Assembly (NCBI GenBank): GCA_036825155.1
Contig: DAISYU010000001.1
Coordinates: 1 to 64,000 of the forward strand
Length of the DNA stretch: 64,000 bases
Source: DSAD01 sp036825155
Lineage (GTDB): Bacteria; Desulfobacterota; Desulfomonilia; UBA1062
Direction: 5' to 3'
Below are positions 1 to 7,381 of the stretch, piece after piece (within the stretch, counting starts at the first letter, position 1; every line of letters starts with the position of its first letter). Below the pieces are notes generated by a model. The model saw only the letters and a program-made list of their open reading frames with translations. It was not told where the DNA came from and did no database searches. A program made the position numbers and the translations under genes.

Positions 1-60
1 ATCAGACAGGGAGGAGTATTGAACTGCAGCCATTACTGAAAACACGAAAGGAGTCACTAT

Positions 61-435
61 ATGAGTAAACCGGACTATACACGGTTGAACGAAATAAAAG
101 TGGACCAGAAAAACCTCTATAAAGAGGAGGTTTATACCGATCTCAGATTCGCGACGATCCGTCAGCTCACACCGGTTCTCCCGGATGGCCAGAAGGACGA
201 CAGGCGCAAGACTCTGTTTTTTGGACAGACCCAGATGATGTCACCTGCCGGGGCGATACCCCTTCAGTTCTCCCTTGAAGCCAACACCCTCAAACAGGCG
301 ATGGAGAAATTTCCTCAAGCTGTGGAGAAATCGGTTGAAGAGTTTGTCGAGAGCGCAAAAGAGGCAAAGCGTCAGGCAGATTCCCGCATTGTCGTTCCCG
401 GCAGCGAACCCGGAGGCAAGATTTCCCTTAAGTGA
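61..435 (+). CDS. Conserved-looking hypothetical protein, 124 aa
   Basis: I do not recognise this protein. It starts with ATG eight bases after an AAAGGAG ribosome binding site. It is soluble, with no signal peptide or membrane segment. The N-terminal half (residues 1-75) is mixed in composition and carries a run of charged and polar residues (DGQKDDRRKT) followed by a hydrophobic stretch. The C-terminal half (residues 75-110) is a charged amphipathic helix rich in Glu, Ala and Lys that could mediate oligomerisation. The gene stands alone: about 180 bases separate it from the convergent lipoprotein gene. Codon use and the clear binding site make it a credible gene, but no function can be assigned. 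Confidence 0.7.
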   Translation: MSKPDYTRLNEIKVDQKNLYKEEVYTDLRFATIRQLTPVLPDGQKDDRRKTLFFGQTQMMSPAGAIPLQFSLEANTLKQAMEKFPQAVEKSVEEFVESAKEAKRQADSRIVVPGSEPGGKISLK

Positions 436-615
436 CAGGGCGGGCAGGAGGTCTCAGGACAGCTGCCCACCTGAGACAAAGAACTCCGGTTATCAAAGAG
501 CTGAAGGGTAAAGAACAATATCTGCTGAAAGAGCATACCTCTTCTGAACCGGCATGGTATGCCATTGAAATAAAAGGTCGACATGTGCCAGGGCAGCGTC
601 GCGGACGGTCCTTCT

Positions 616-1293
616 TCACCTGACGGCGGCTTTTGGGTCGGTCTCCTGTACATGATCAAACGTAGAGAGAATTTTTGCGCGTTTTCTGCCACGAAAATCC
701 AGGATTCTGCCTATCGTTCCCAATCCTGAATGAATCATGAGAGTTATGTTTGACGTCAAATACGGGGTGATCACAGGGATACCGGTCAGAGACGCGGCCT
801 TCCATACCTCGATACACTCCTCCGGGAGGATGCAGTCTGAGCATATGAGATGCCCATCGGGATATTCAGGGTCGATACTGTAACAGCCCTCTTCCGGCAG
901 CTTTGCACAGGATATTCTGTATCCACCTTCATGATCCTGCCCTTGCCTGTGGACGACCAGGGTGTATTCACCGGTGGATTCAAACGTGTGATCAAGAACC
1001 TGGCACCTCGCTGAGACCACATGCGAATGTGCTTCACACTCAATGCAGCCGGGTGCAAAGAGATAGATTTCCGGTGGGTGATCACCCGGATCCACTATAT
1101 CGGCTATCACAACCCGGCATCCCTTTTCTCCGCTCAAGAGCCACAAATCCGAAGAATGAAGATGTCCTGAATGATCCTCTCCCGACTGCAGGTACCCCTC
1201 ATAGGAACTTTCGTTTATTGCCGCACACCCAGGCATGACAAACATGCCTGCAACAATGCCGATAAGAAGCACGTTTCTTCTCAGGCAGATCAT
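616..1293 (-). CDS. Putative lipoprotein, 225 aa, function unknown
   Basis: This is an exported lipoprotein. The first 23 residues form a lipoprotein signal: two Arg, a hydrophobic core, and a lipobox MPGC with Cys23 as the likely acylated residue. A GGAGGAACGA ribosome binding site precedes the ATG. The mature part is rich in Cys and His. Two Cys pairs, around GCIEC and CSDC, suggest disulphides or metal binding in the periplasm. The region around residues 60-135 resembles the small beta-sandwich fold seen in pre-peptidase C-terminal domains (ends in a GEYTLVV-type strand), but that is inference. The last third is basic and of low similarity to the rest. It is convergent with the upstream small gene and transcribed away from csp1. 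Function is unknown. Confidence 0.65.
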   Translation of the reverse strand: MICLRRNVLLIGIVAGMFVMPGCAAINESSYEGYLQSGEDHSGHLHSSDLWLLSGEKGCRVVIADIVDPGDHPPEIYLFAPGCIECEAHSHVVSARCQVLDHTFESTGEYTLVVHRQGQDHEGGYRISCAKLPEEGCYSIDPEYPDGHLICSDCILPEECIEVWKAASLTGIPVITPYLTSNITLMIHSGLGTIGRILDFRGRKRAKILSTFDHVQETDPKAAVR

Positions 1294-1730
1294 TCGTTCC
1301 TCCTTTCCCGGTCAGGACCGGTTAGGGATTCTTTGTTTCCTCATGCAGATAAAACCTGGTGTATATGCCGCAGATAGTATCCGATGGTGTTTACAGATCA
1401 GGTACCAATTGGAGTAATCTGTGATAACTGCCACAGGTGCGGCAGAACATACTGATTCGAGTGTGCTTTTTTCATGAATTATTCCGGTACATGGATCATT
1501 CTCAGGGCAATGAACTGGAACATGGTATGACATGTATGATCTATGGGATCTGCCTTACATATTTCTTACAGATGATTTCCTGTGCCGGGGCCCATGCCTG
1601 CAGATTACGGTTTCGCACGATGGTCTGCCATCCCGCCGGAATTATCTGTTTCGCAGTACAGGGAGAACAACGAATATCCAAAATTGATCTGTATCGGGGA
1701 CAGGTATGCCCCATAACCCTTTTTTTACCC
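1294..1730. other. Intergenic region between lipoprotein gene and csp1 promoter
   Basis: About 440 bases without a supported gene. It must contain the promoter of the leftward lipoprotein gene. A 103-codon rightward reading frame (1437-1748) crosses it, but it lacks a ribosome binding site, has an unusual Cys/His/Met-rich composition and runs into the csp1 promoter, so I do not call it. Confidence 0.5.
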
Positions 1731-1929
1731 TTGACACCCTGGCTGTAGAGCATTAAAGCATAGCGTTAATCTGAAATAAGGATGTATCTGACTTGAATCA
1801 TGCTTTATGAATGAAACCTCTGGTTAACCTTCAGGAAGTCGATAATTCATGGACGATAAGTTCCCGTTTCAGAAATATACGAACCAGGCCCTCGGCTTGA
1901 CAGACAGGGGTCTAAACAAGAGGTTGTAC
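1731..1929 (+). promoter_or_regulatory. csp1 promoter and conserved structured 5' leader
   Basis: A promoter with -35 TTGACA (1731-1736), a 17-base spacer and -10 TAAAGC (1754-1759) predicts a start near 1766 and a leader of about 164 nt. The leader contains the box TATCTGACTTGAATC (1785-1799), a downstream TTCAGGAAGTC segment (AAGTC at 1836-1840) and an AAGAGG ribosome binding site six bases before the ATG. GACTT (1790-1794) can pair with AAGTC 41 bases later. The same elements in the same order precede csp2 and csp3. Long leaders of about 160 nt act as temperature-responsive elements in Escherichia coli cspA; a similar role here is inference. Confidence 0.7.
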
Positions 1930-2133
1930 ATGGCAAAAGGAACAGTAAAGTGGTTTAACGAGCAGAAGGGATTCGGTTTTATTACCCCCGAAGACGGCCG
2001 TGATGATGTTTTTGTACATCACACCGCAATCAATCAGGAGGGATTCAAGACACTTGATGAGGGTCAGAAGGTCACGTTCGATGTTGTCAGCGGGCCCAAG
2101 GGCCTGCAGGCAGCCAACGTCGTCAAGTTGTAA
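1930..2133 (+). CDS. Cold-shock domain protein (csp1)
   Basis: A 67-residue single cold-shock domain protein. It binds single-stranded RNA or DNA and acts as an RNA chaperone in the cytoplasm. The RNP1 motif KGFGFI and the RNP2 motif VFVHH are intact, and the N-terminus GTVKWFN is typical of the family. I chose the ATG at 1930, not the upstream in-frame ATG at 1849: the family starts at MAKGTVKWF, and an AAGAGG site lies six bases upstream. The extra upstream codons fall in the conserved leader. It is one of three paralogues in the window (csp2 at 11966, csp3 at 47879), all with related leaders. Relative to the other two it carries one extra residue, in DGRDDVFV. A terminator hairpin follows at once, so it is monocistronic. 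Cold induction is likely but not shown. Confidence 0.95.
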   Translation: MAKGTVKWFNEQKGFGFITPEDGRDDVFVHHTAINQEGFKTLDEGQKVTFDVVSGPKGLQAANVVKL

Positions 2134-2143
2134 TGAGCGCTTA

Positions 2144-2166
2144 AAGGGCGGTCTCTAACCGTCCTT
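2144..2166 (+). terminator. Terminator hairpin after csp1
   Basis: AAGGGCGGT and ACCGTCCTT form a 9-bp stem (one G-U pair) around the loop CTCTA, eleven bases after the csp1 stop codon. The T run is short. It separates csp1 from prfC. Confidence 0.65.
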
Positions 2167-2338
2167 CTTGACATACTGACCACCCGGGCTGTAGAGGGCG
2201 CAATAGATATTTCCCTGCGCACCTATGTGGCGGCTTGAGGTGTTCTTCAGTAGGTATTGGGATCGCCGTGCACAATCCTTTTTCAGATATGCAGGGGTTA
2301 TATACTTCTGCGTGCTGTATGTGACAGGAAAGACTACA

Positions 2339-3934
2339 ATGGAAGCAACAATAAGATATCAGGAAAAAGAGGTGGCAAGACACCGCACCTTCGGCATTAT
2401 CAGTCATCCCGACGCAGGAAAGACCACGCTGACGGAGAAGCTTCTGCTTTTTGGCGGGGCAATCCAGCTCGCCGGGACGGTCAAGGCCCGCAAGGCTGCC
2501 CGCTATGCCACCAGTGACTGGATGAAGATCGAGCAGGAACGCGGTATATCGGTAACCACCTCGGTGATGAAGTTTACCTATCGGGGCTATGAGATAAATC
2601 TCCTCGACACCCCCGGGCATCAGGACTTTTCCGAGGACACCTACCGGGTGCTCACCGCAGTGGATTCCGCGCTCATGGTGATCGACAGTGCCAAGGGGGT
2701 GGAACCACAGACAGAAAAGCTGATGGAAGTGTGCAGGATGCGGAATACCCCGGTCATGACATTCATCAACAAGCTCGACCGGGAGGGACTTTCACCCCTG
2801 GATCTGCTGAGCGATATCGAGGACAAACTGCAGATCGAATGTGTTCCCATGAGCTGGCCTATCGGCATGGGGAGCAGCTTCAAGGGCGTGTATAACCTCT
2901 ATCGAAGAGAGATCCATCTCTTTACTCCAGGCAAAGCCGTGAGGGAGCAGGAAGGGATCGTAATCACCGATCTGAACGATCCCAAGCTGGATGAGCTTCT
3001 AGGAAGCCAGGCGAGAGACCTGCGTGACGATGTGGAACTCCTCGAGGGGGTCTTGCCGAAGTTTGACCTGCAGGATTATCTCAGCGGCACCCAGTCACCG
3101 ATCTTCTTCGGCAGCGCCATCAATAATTTCGGGGTACAAGAGATGCTCGACGCCTTCGTGGAGATGGCTCCGTGCCCAGGGATCAGGAAGGCGGCAAGCA
3201 GGGACATATCCCCGTATGAGAGACCCTTTGCCGGCTTTGCATTCAAGATCCAGGCGAATATGGACCCTGCTCACCGGGACCGCATCGCATTCCTCAGGAT
3301 CTGCTCGGGAAAGTTCACCAGAGGAATGAAAGTGATGCATCATCGGATCGGCAAGGAAGTGACCCTGTCCAATGCCACCATCTTTATGGCCCAGGACCGG
3401 ACAAACGTCGATGAGGCATATCCCGGTGACATCATCGGTATCCACAATCACGGCACCATCCGCATCGGGGACACCTTCAGTGAAAAAGAGGAACTCAAGT
3501 TTCTTGGGATCCCTCACTTTGCTCCTGAGCACTTCCGGCGGGTAATCCTGAAAAATCCCATAAAGTTCAAACAGCTGCAGAAGGGATTGATTCAGCTGAG
3601 CGAGGAAGGAGCGGTCCAGGTCTTCAGGCCTCTGATCGGCAATAACTATATCCTTGGAGCGGTAGGTATTCTGCAGTTCGATGTGGTCATGGAGCGGTTG
3701 CGTGCCGAGTACGGGGCAGATGCTGTCTACGAACCCGTGGATTATGCAACGGCACGCTGGGTTGTCTGCGATGACAACAAACTCCTGCGGAATTTTGAAA
3801 AGAGCTATCAGGGGTATCTCGCCAGGGATACCGAAGGATTTCTTACCTATCTGGCACCGAATTCCTGGAGGCTGAAAAATGCCATGGAGGAATGGCCCGG
3901 GCTCACATTCTTAAAGACACGGGAGCATAACTGA
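2339..3934 (+). CDS. prfC: Peptide chain release factor 3
   Basis: RF3 is a translational GTPase that recycles RF1 and RF2 from the ribosome after peptide release. The 531-residue protein has all GTPase motifs: G1 SHPDAGKTT (22-30), the switch I region ERGISVTTSV (about 67-76), G3 DTPGH (90-94) and G4 NKLD (144-147). The RF3-typical segment around GTVKARKAARYATSDW (46-61) separates it from EF-G and TypA. Length is normal for the family. I set the start at 2339 because AGGAAAG lies just upstream and family members begin close to this point; an in-frame ATG at 2225 would add 38 unrelated residues. The srkA-like gene begins 27 bases downstream, so the two may be co-transcribed. Confidence 0.95.
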   Translation: MEATIRYQEKEVARHRTFGIISHPDAGKTTLTEKLLLFGGAIQLAGTVKARKAARYATSDWMKIEQERGISVTTSVMKFTYRGYEINLLDTPGHQDFSEDTYRVLTAVDSALMVIDSAKGVEPQTEKLMEVCRMRNTPVMTFINKLDREGLSPLDLLSDIEDKLQIECVPMSWPIGMGSSFKGVYNLYRREIHLFTPGKAVREQEGIVITDLNDPKLDELLGSQARDLRDDVELLEGVLPKFDLQDYLSGTQSPIFFGSAINNFGVQEMLDAFVEMAPCPGIRKAASRDISPYERPFAGFAFKIQANMDPAHRDRIAFLRICSGKFTRGMKVMHHRIGKEVTLSNATIFMAQDRTNVDEAYPGDIIGIHNHGTIRIGDTFSEKEELKFLGIPHFAPEHFRRVILKNPIKFKQLQKGLIQLSEEGAVQVFRPLIGNNYILGAVGILQFDVVMERLRAEYGADAVYEPVDYATARWVVCDDNKLLRNFEKSYQGYLARDTEGFLTYLAPNSWRLKNAMEEWPGLTFLKTREHN

Positions 3935-3961
3935 GATATACCTTCCCAGTGGAGGATCGTC

Positions 3962-4966
3962 ATGACCAAGGTTGCTGACTTCGAGCATCTCACCCCGGAG
4001 GTGCTGCTCGACGTGGTGGAGGAAGCCACCGGCATTCCCATGACCGGGCTGACCATACCGCTGCCAAGCTACATCAACCGGGTATACGAGCTTCAGGCCA
4101 GGGGCGGCGATCGCCTCATAGCAAAATTCTATCGCCCCGGCCGCTGGAGCCAAGAGGCCCTTGAAGACGAGCACCAATTTCTCGCAGACTGTGCTGAAGA
4201 AGAAATCCCGGTGGTGTGCCCGATGAGACTGGCCGACAGCAGCACCCTGGGCAGAACGGACGGGATTTACTTCGCTCTCTTTCCCAAGAAGTCAGGCCGT
4301 GAGTTTGAGTTGAACACCGAAGAAGACTGGAGAAGGGTAGGCAGGCTTATTGCCCGTATCCATCTGGCGGGTGAACAGAATAGTGCAGCCGGCAGGATAA
4401 CCCTGCACCCCATGAAATCCACCCGGGATGACCTGGACCTTGTAATCAAGGGTGATTTTGTTGTCCCGAAATACCGCAGTGTGTTTGAGGATCTTACCTC
4501 CAGCATCGTTGAGAATATCGCCGACCTCTTTGAGGGAATCAGTCTCACCCGTATCCATGGGGACTGCCATCGGGGGAATCTCCTCGACCGCCCCGGCGAG
4601 GGGCTCATGGTGATCGATTTTGACGACATGATGATCGGACCGCCTGTCCACGATCTCTGGCTGCTCCTGCCCGATCATGCCGGCCGTTCGCGACGTGAGA
4701 TCGATCTGCTGCTTGAAGGGTACGAACAGTTTCGGGAATTCAACTACTCGATGCTGAGGCTTATCGAACCCCTGCGGTTCATGCGGATAATATATTTCCT
4801 CGCCTGGCTGGCCAGGCAGGTGGATGATTATTCGTTCCGGGCCAACCACCCGGACTGGGGCAGCGAGATCTTCTGGCAGCGGGAGGTCTCTGACCTCAAG
4901 CATCAGTTCCAGGTCATCATGGAACACAAGGTTGCCTGGGAAGAAGGACGGTTTTTTACTGAATAA
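3962..4966 (+). CDS. srkA: Stress response kinase A (SrkA/YihE, RdoA family)
   Basis: A protein serine/threonine kinase of the aminoglycoside phosphotransferase-like fold, related to Escherichia coli SrkA (YihE/RdoA), which protects against stress-induced death. The catalytic loop HGDCHRGNLL (199-208) places the catalytic base at Asp201, and IDFDD (218-222) supplies the metal-binding aspartates. The ATP-binding N-lobe includes LIAKFYRPGRW (52-62), with the family's conserved Lys. At 334 residues it is the usual length. It follows prfC by 27 bases on the same strand, preceded by GTGGAGGATCGTC as ribosome binding site. The reaction is well supported by the family; its substrates are unknown. 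Confidence 0.88.
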   Translation: MTKVADFEHLTPEVLLDVVEEATGIPMTGLTIPLPSYINRVYELQARGGDRLIAKFYRPGRWSQEALEDEHQFLADCAEEEIPVVCPMRLADSSTLGRTDGIYFALFPKKSGREFELNTEEDWRRVGRLIARIHLAGEQNSAAGRITLHPMKSTRDDLDLVIKGDFVVPKYRSVFEDLTSSIVENIADLFEGISLTRIHGDCHRGNLLDRPGEGLMVIDFDDMMIGPPVHDLWLLLPDHAGRSRREIDLLLEGYEQFREFNYSMLRLIEPLRFMRIIYFLAWLARQVDDYSFRANHPDWGSEIFWQREVSDLKHQFQVIMEHKVAWEEGRFFTE

Positions 4967-5064
4967 AGGCATTGAGTAGGGAGCCCGATATTCCCTGTAA
5001 AAAGGAACGGGCGCTAAGCGCTGACAGAAACGGGAACAAGACTCAGAGGGCATCCCTCATGTTA

Positions 5065-6009
5065 TCACCCGTAGATGATTTTCAAAAGTTCGACCACCTT
5101 GTCGTCTCTCCATCCGATGATATCATGAAAGGATCTGTCCCGTAACTCTTCTTTAATTCCTGCCGCAAGTTTCGCCTTGACCGGCTCTGAAATATAATCC
5201 CACACGGCAAGATCTTTCCAGATCTCATGAAAGGTTGTGTTGGCGATACCGTCGATAAAATGCTCTATGCCGCCTGTCTCGCCCCCGCCAAGGTGGTAGA
5301 TCAGATGCTGTCCCATCAGTGCCCACCTGATGCCAGGTCCTGCATACAGGGCCTTGTCGATATCCTCGACGCTGGCAACCCCCTTGTCAACGAGATCGAC
5401 AGCCTCCCGCCACAGTGCTGCAGCAAGTCTGTTAGCGATGAATCCTGAGACCTCCTTTTTTACCACTACCGGGATTTTACCCAGATCTTCCATCAATTTC
5501 AGTGTTGTATTGAAGGTGTTATCGGATGTGTATTCCCCGGGGACGATTTCAACCAGCGGGATCAAATGAGGGGGATTGAAGGGGTGGGTAATGATGAGAT
5601 TCTCCCTGTTGGCTGCATGCTTTTGTATCTCTGTTATACTCAGACCCGAGGTGCTGCTTGCAGCAATGGCATGTGGCGGTGTACAGCTGCTGATCTCATT
5701 GAAAATACGATGCTTGATTTCGTATGTCTCACCGGTGCATTCCTCGATAAAGTCTGCATCTGTTACGGCCCTGGAGAGTTCGTCTACTACACGTATTCGC
5801 TCTATGGCTTGTGTGCCCTGTTCTGGGGAAATCAGACCCTTCCCGGTAAGGAAATCCAGATTCGATTTTACAGAGTGAAGCCCGCGCTCTCTCGTTTCTT
5901 TGCTTCGCGAGTATGCTGCAACGCTATACCCCTTGAGTGCAAAGAGAGTCATCCATCCGGTACCGATCACCCCCATTCCTAGAACTGCAATGTTCCTGAC
6001 TGGTGGCAT
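5065..6009 (-). CDS. 3-hydroxyacyl-CoA dehydrogenase family protein (lambda-crystallin / gulonate dehydrogenase-like)
   Basis: An NAD-dependent L-3-hydroxy-acid dehydrogenase. The N-terminal Rossmann motif GMGVIGTGW (11-19) binds NAD, and the catalytic pair is His142 (in THPFNPPHLIP) and Glu154. With 314 residues, and a C-terminal half unlike a canonical hydroxybutyryl-CoA dehydrogenase, it resembles the carnitine 3-dehydrogenase, L-gulonate 3-dehydrogenase and lambda-crystallin branch more than Hbd. The substrate is therefore uncertain: either a 3-hydroxyacyl-CoA or a free 3-hydroxy acid. It is divergent from a TetR gene at 6247 with a palindrome between them, so that TetR probably controls both. 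It is one of three family members in the window. Confidence 0.85.
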   Translation of the reverse strand: MPPVRNIAVLGMGVIGTGWMTLFALKGYSVAAYSRSKETRERGLHSVKSNLDFLTGKGLISPEQGTQAIERIRVVDELSRAVTDADFIEECTGETYEIKHRIFNEISSCTPPHAIAASSTSGLSITEIQKHAANRENLIITHPFNPPHLIPLVEIVPGEYTSDNTFNTTLKLMEDLGKIPVVVKKEVSGFIANRLAAALWREAVDLVDKGVASVEDIDKALYAGPGIRWALMGQHLIYHLGGGETGGIEHFIDGIANTTFHEIWKDLAVWDYISEPVKAKLAAGIKEELRDRSFHDIIGWRDDKVVELLKIIYG

Positions 6010-6164
6010 AAAATACTCCTTTTTTGTGGTCTGGTGCCGGGAGATGCAGAAATTGCAGGCTGGTTCTCATGGCGGCCGAATAGTACTGTTCCATTATACC
6101 TGAAGCGGATACACATGAAAAGGAATGCTCATGCCATGGGTATTTTTTTTCAGAAAAATTCCTG

Positions 6165-6205
6165 TTGACATATGTGCGGGAAAATAATAGGACGGACTGG
6201 TCCGT
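6165..6205 (+). promoter_or_regulatory. Promoter with overlapping TetR-type operator
   Basis: In the divergent region between the dehydrogenase (leftward) and TetR (rightward), TTGACA (6165-6170) lies 17 bases before a weak -10 TAGGAC (6188-6193). A perfect inverted repeat, ACGGAC-TG-GTCCGT (6192-6205), overlaps the -10 and start site. CGGAC/GTCCG half-sites with a short centre are typical of TetR regulators of fatty-acid genes. The position suits autorepression. Confidence 0.55.
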
Positions 6206-6246
6206 TCCGTTAAATATGATGAAGTACAAGAGAGAGGGTTGATGGT

Positions 6247-7260
6247 ATGAATGATGATACGTTGATGCAGATCAGATCAGGAGGCCGCCGGATCGAACTC
6301 TATGCAGAGGTGGGCAAATACTTTTCCGCAGATGGAAAGCCGGATGAAGCTTCCTTCCGCCGATACATCAGGACGAGCCTCGATCAGATAGGGGCAGCGA
6401 ACAGGAACGAAGATGATTTCGGCAGGGAAAGCGCGTCATGGCTTTCGTCCTGCCTGGAGAGAATAACCGGATATCTCAGGGAAAAAGGCCTGAATGACGA
6501 GGCCCTGCTGCTCTTTCGTGCAGCGATTGAAGAGGCAGCTGCCAGAGGTGTCAGGTCGGTTACGGTCCCGGCCGACCAGCTTCAGCTGATGCTCTCGCAA
6601 GGCCCTGTAACTGCGGATGCAGCAAAGGAGAAAGCAAACCCTCCGGCAAACCGCACGAAGATATTCGATGCCGCTTTGCAGCTGTTCGTGGAAAAGGGTT
6701 TTCACAACACCACGGTGGACGAGATCGCCACACTCAGCAATGTGGGTAAAGGAACGGTCTACCGCAATTTCAAGACCAAGGAAGATCTCCTTGAGCAGAT
6801 GCTGAAGGAAAAAACCGCCGAGATCGTTTCAGTGTTCAATAATGTCCTGTCAAGCGACCAGGATATCCTGGTCCTTGTTGAAGAGACCATCTCCATGTGG
6901 CTTGGCTTTATAGAAGACAACTACCTGCTCTATCGCCTGATCCAGCAGGAGGATATCGCGCCGCATTCAGGCAGGCGCGCAATGTTATACAACACCATCG
7001 TCTCCCAGCTTCCCATGCTCAAGGAACGGGTAGTAGCCCTGAATGCCCGGGGCAAGCTCAAGACCACCAGCTTTTATACGGCCTTTTATGGGATGCTGGG
7101 CTTTATCGACGGGGTGTTTCATAAATGGTTGCGTTCGGGAAGGGATTATTCCCTGCGTGACGAACTGCCGGTAATCTTGGAAGTCCTGTTCAATGGCTTT
7201 GTGGGTGAGAAGGCCAGCAACAAGCGCTTCTTCGTGCCACCTGAAGAAAAAGCGGAATAA
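6247..7260 (+). CDS. TetR family regulator with a 130-residue N-terminal extension
   Basis: A transcription repressor with a TetR DNA-binding domain in an unusual position. The helix-turn-helix (IFDAALQLFVEKGF through VGKGTVYRNFKTKEDLL) lies at about residues 137-186, not at the N-terminus, and is followed by a normal ligand-binding domain. Residues 1-125 form an extra, mostly helical domain (LMQIRSGGRRIELYAEVGKY, later DEALLLFRAAIEEAAARG), then a short Ala/Lys/Pro linker. At 337 residues it is about 130 longer than usual. The extension might sense a second ligand or mediate protein contacts; I do not recognise it. The neighbouring divergent dehydrogenase and the downstream 572-residue protein are its likely targets. 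Confidence 0.88.
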   Translation: MNDDTLMQIRSGGRRIELYAEVGKYFSADGKPDEASFRRYIRTSLDQIGAANRNEDDFGRESASWLSSCLERITGYLREKGLNDEALLLFRAAIEEAAARGVRSVTVPADQLQLMLSQGPVTADAAKEKANPPANRTKIFDAALQLFVEKGFHNTTVDEIATLSNVGKGTVYRNFKTKEDLLEQMLKEKTAEIVSVFNNVLSSDQDILVLVEETISMWLGFIEDNYLLYRLIQQEDIAPHSGRRAMLYNTIVSQLPMLKERVVALNARGKLKTTSFYTAFYGMLGFIDGVFHKWLRSGRDYSLRDELPVILEVLFNGFVGEKASNKRFFVPPEEKAE

Positions 7261-7381
7261 GCCGGCAGGATATTTCTAGTGATTCGTTGTGTCGGATTGA
7301 GGAGTCCGAAAAAACGGTAATCAGGAAGCATCACGAAATTTCACGTAACACGATAGCAAAAACTTTGGAGGTAATTGCAAC

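Noticed and set aside
1437..1748. 103-codon plus-strand frame before csp1
   Set aside because: No ribosome binding site, odd composition rich in Cys, His and Met, and it overlaps the csp1 promoter.
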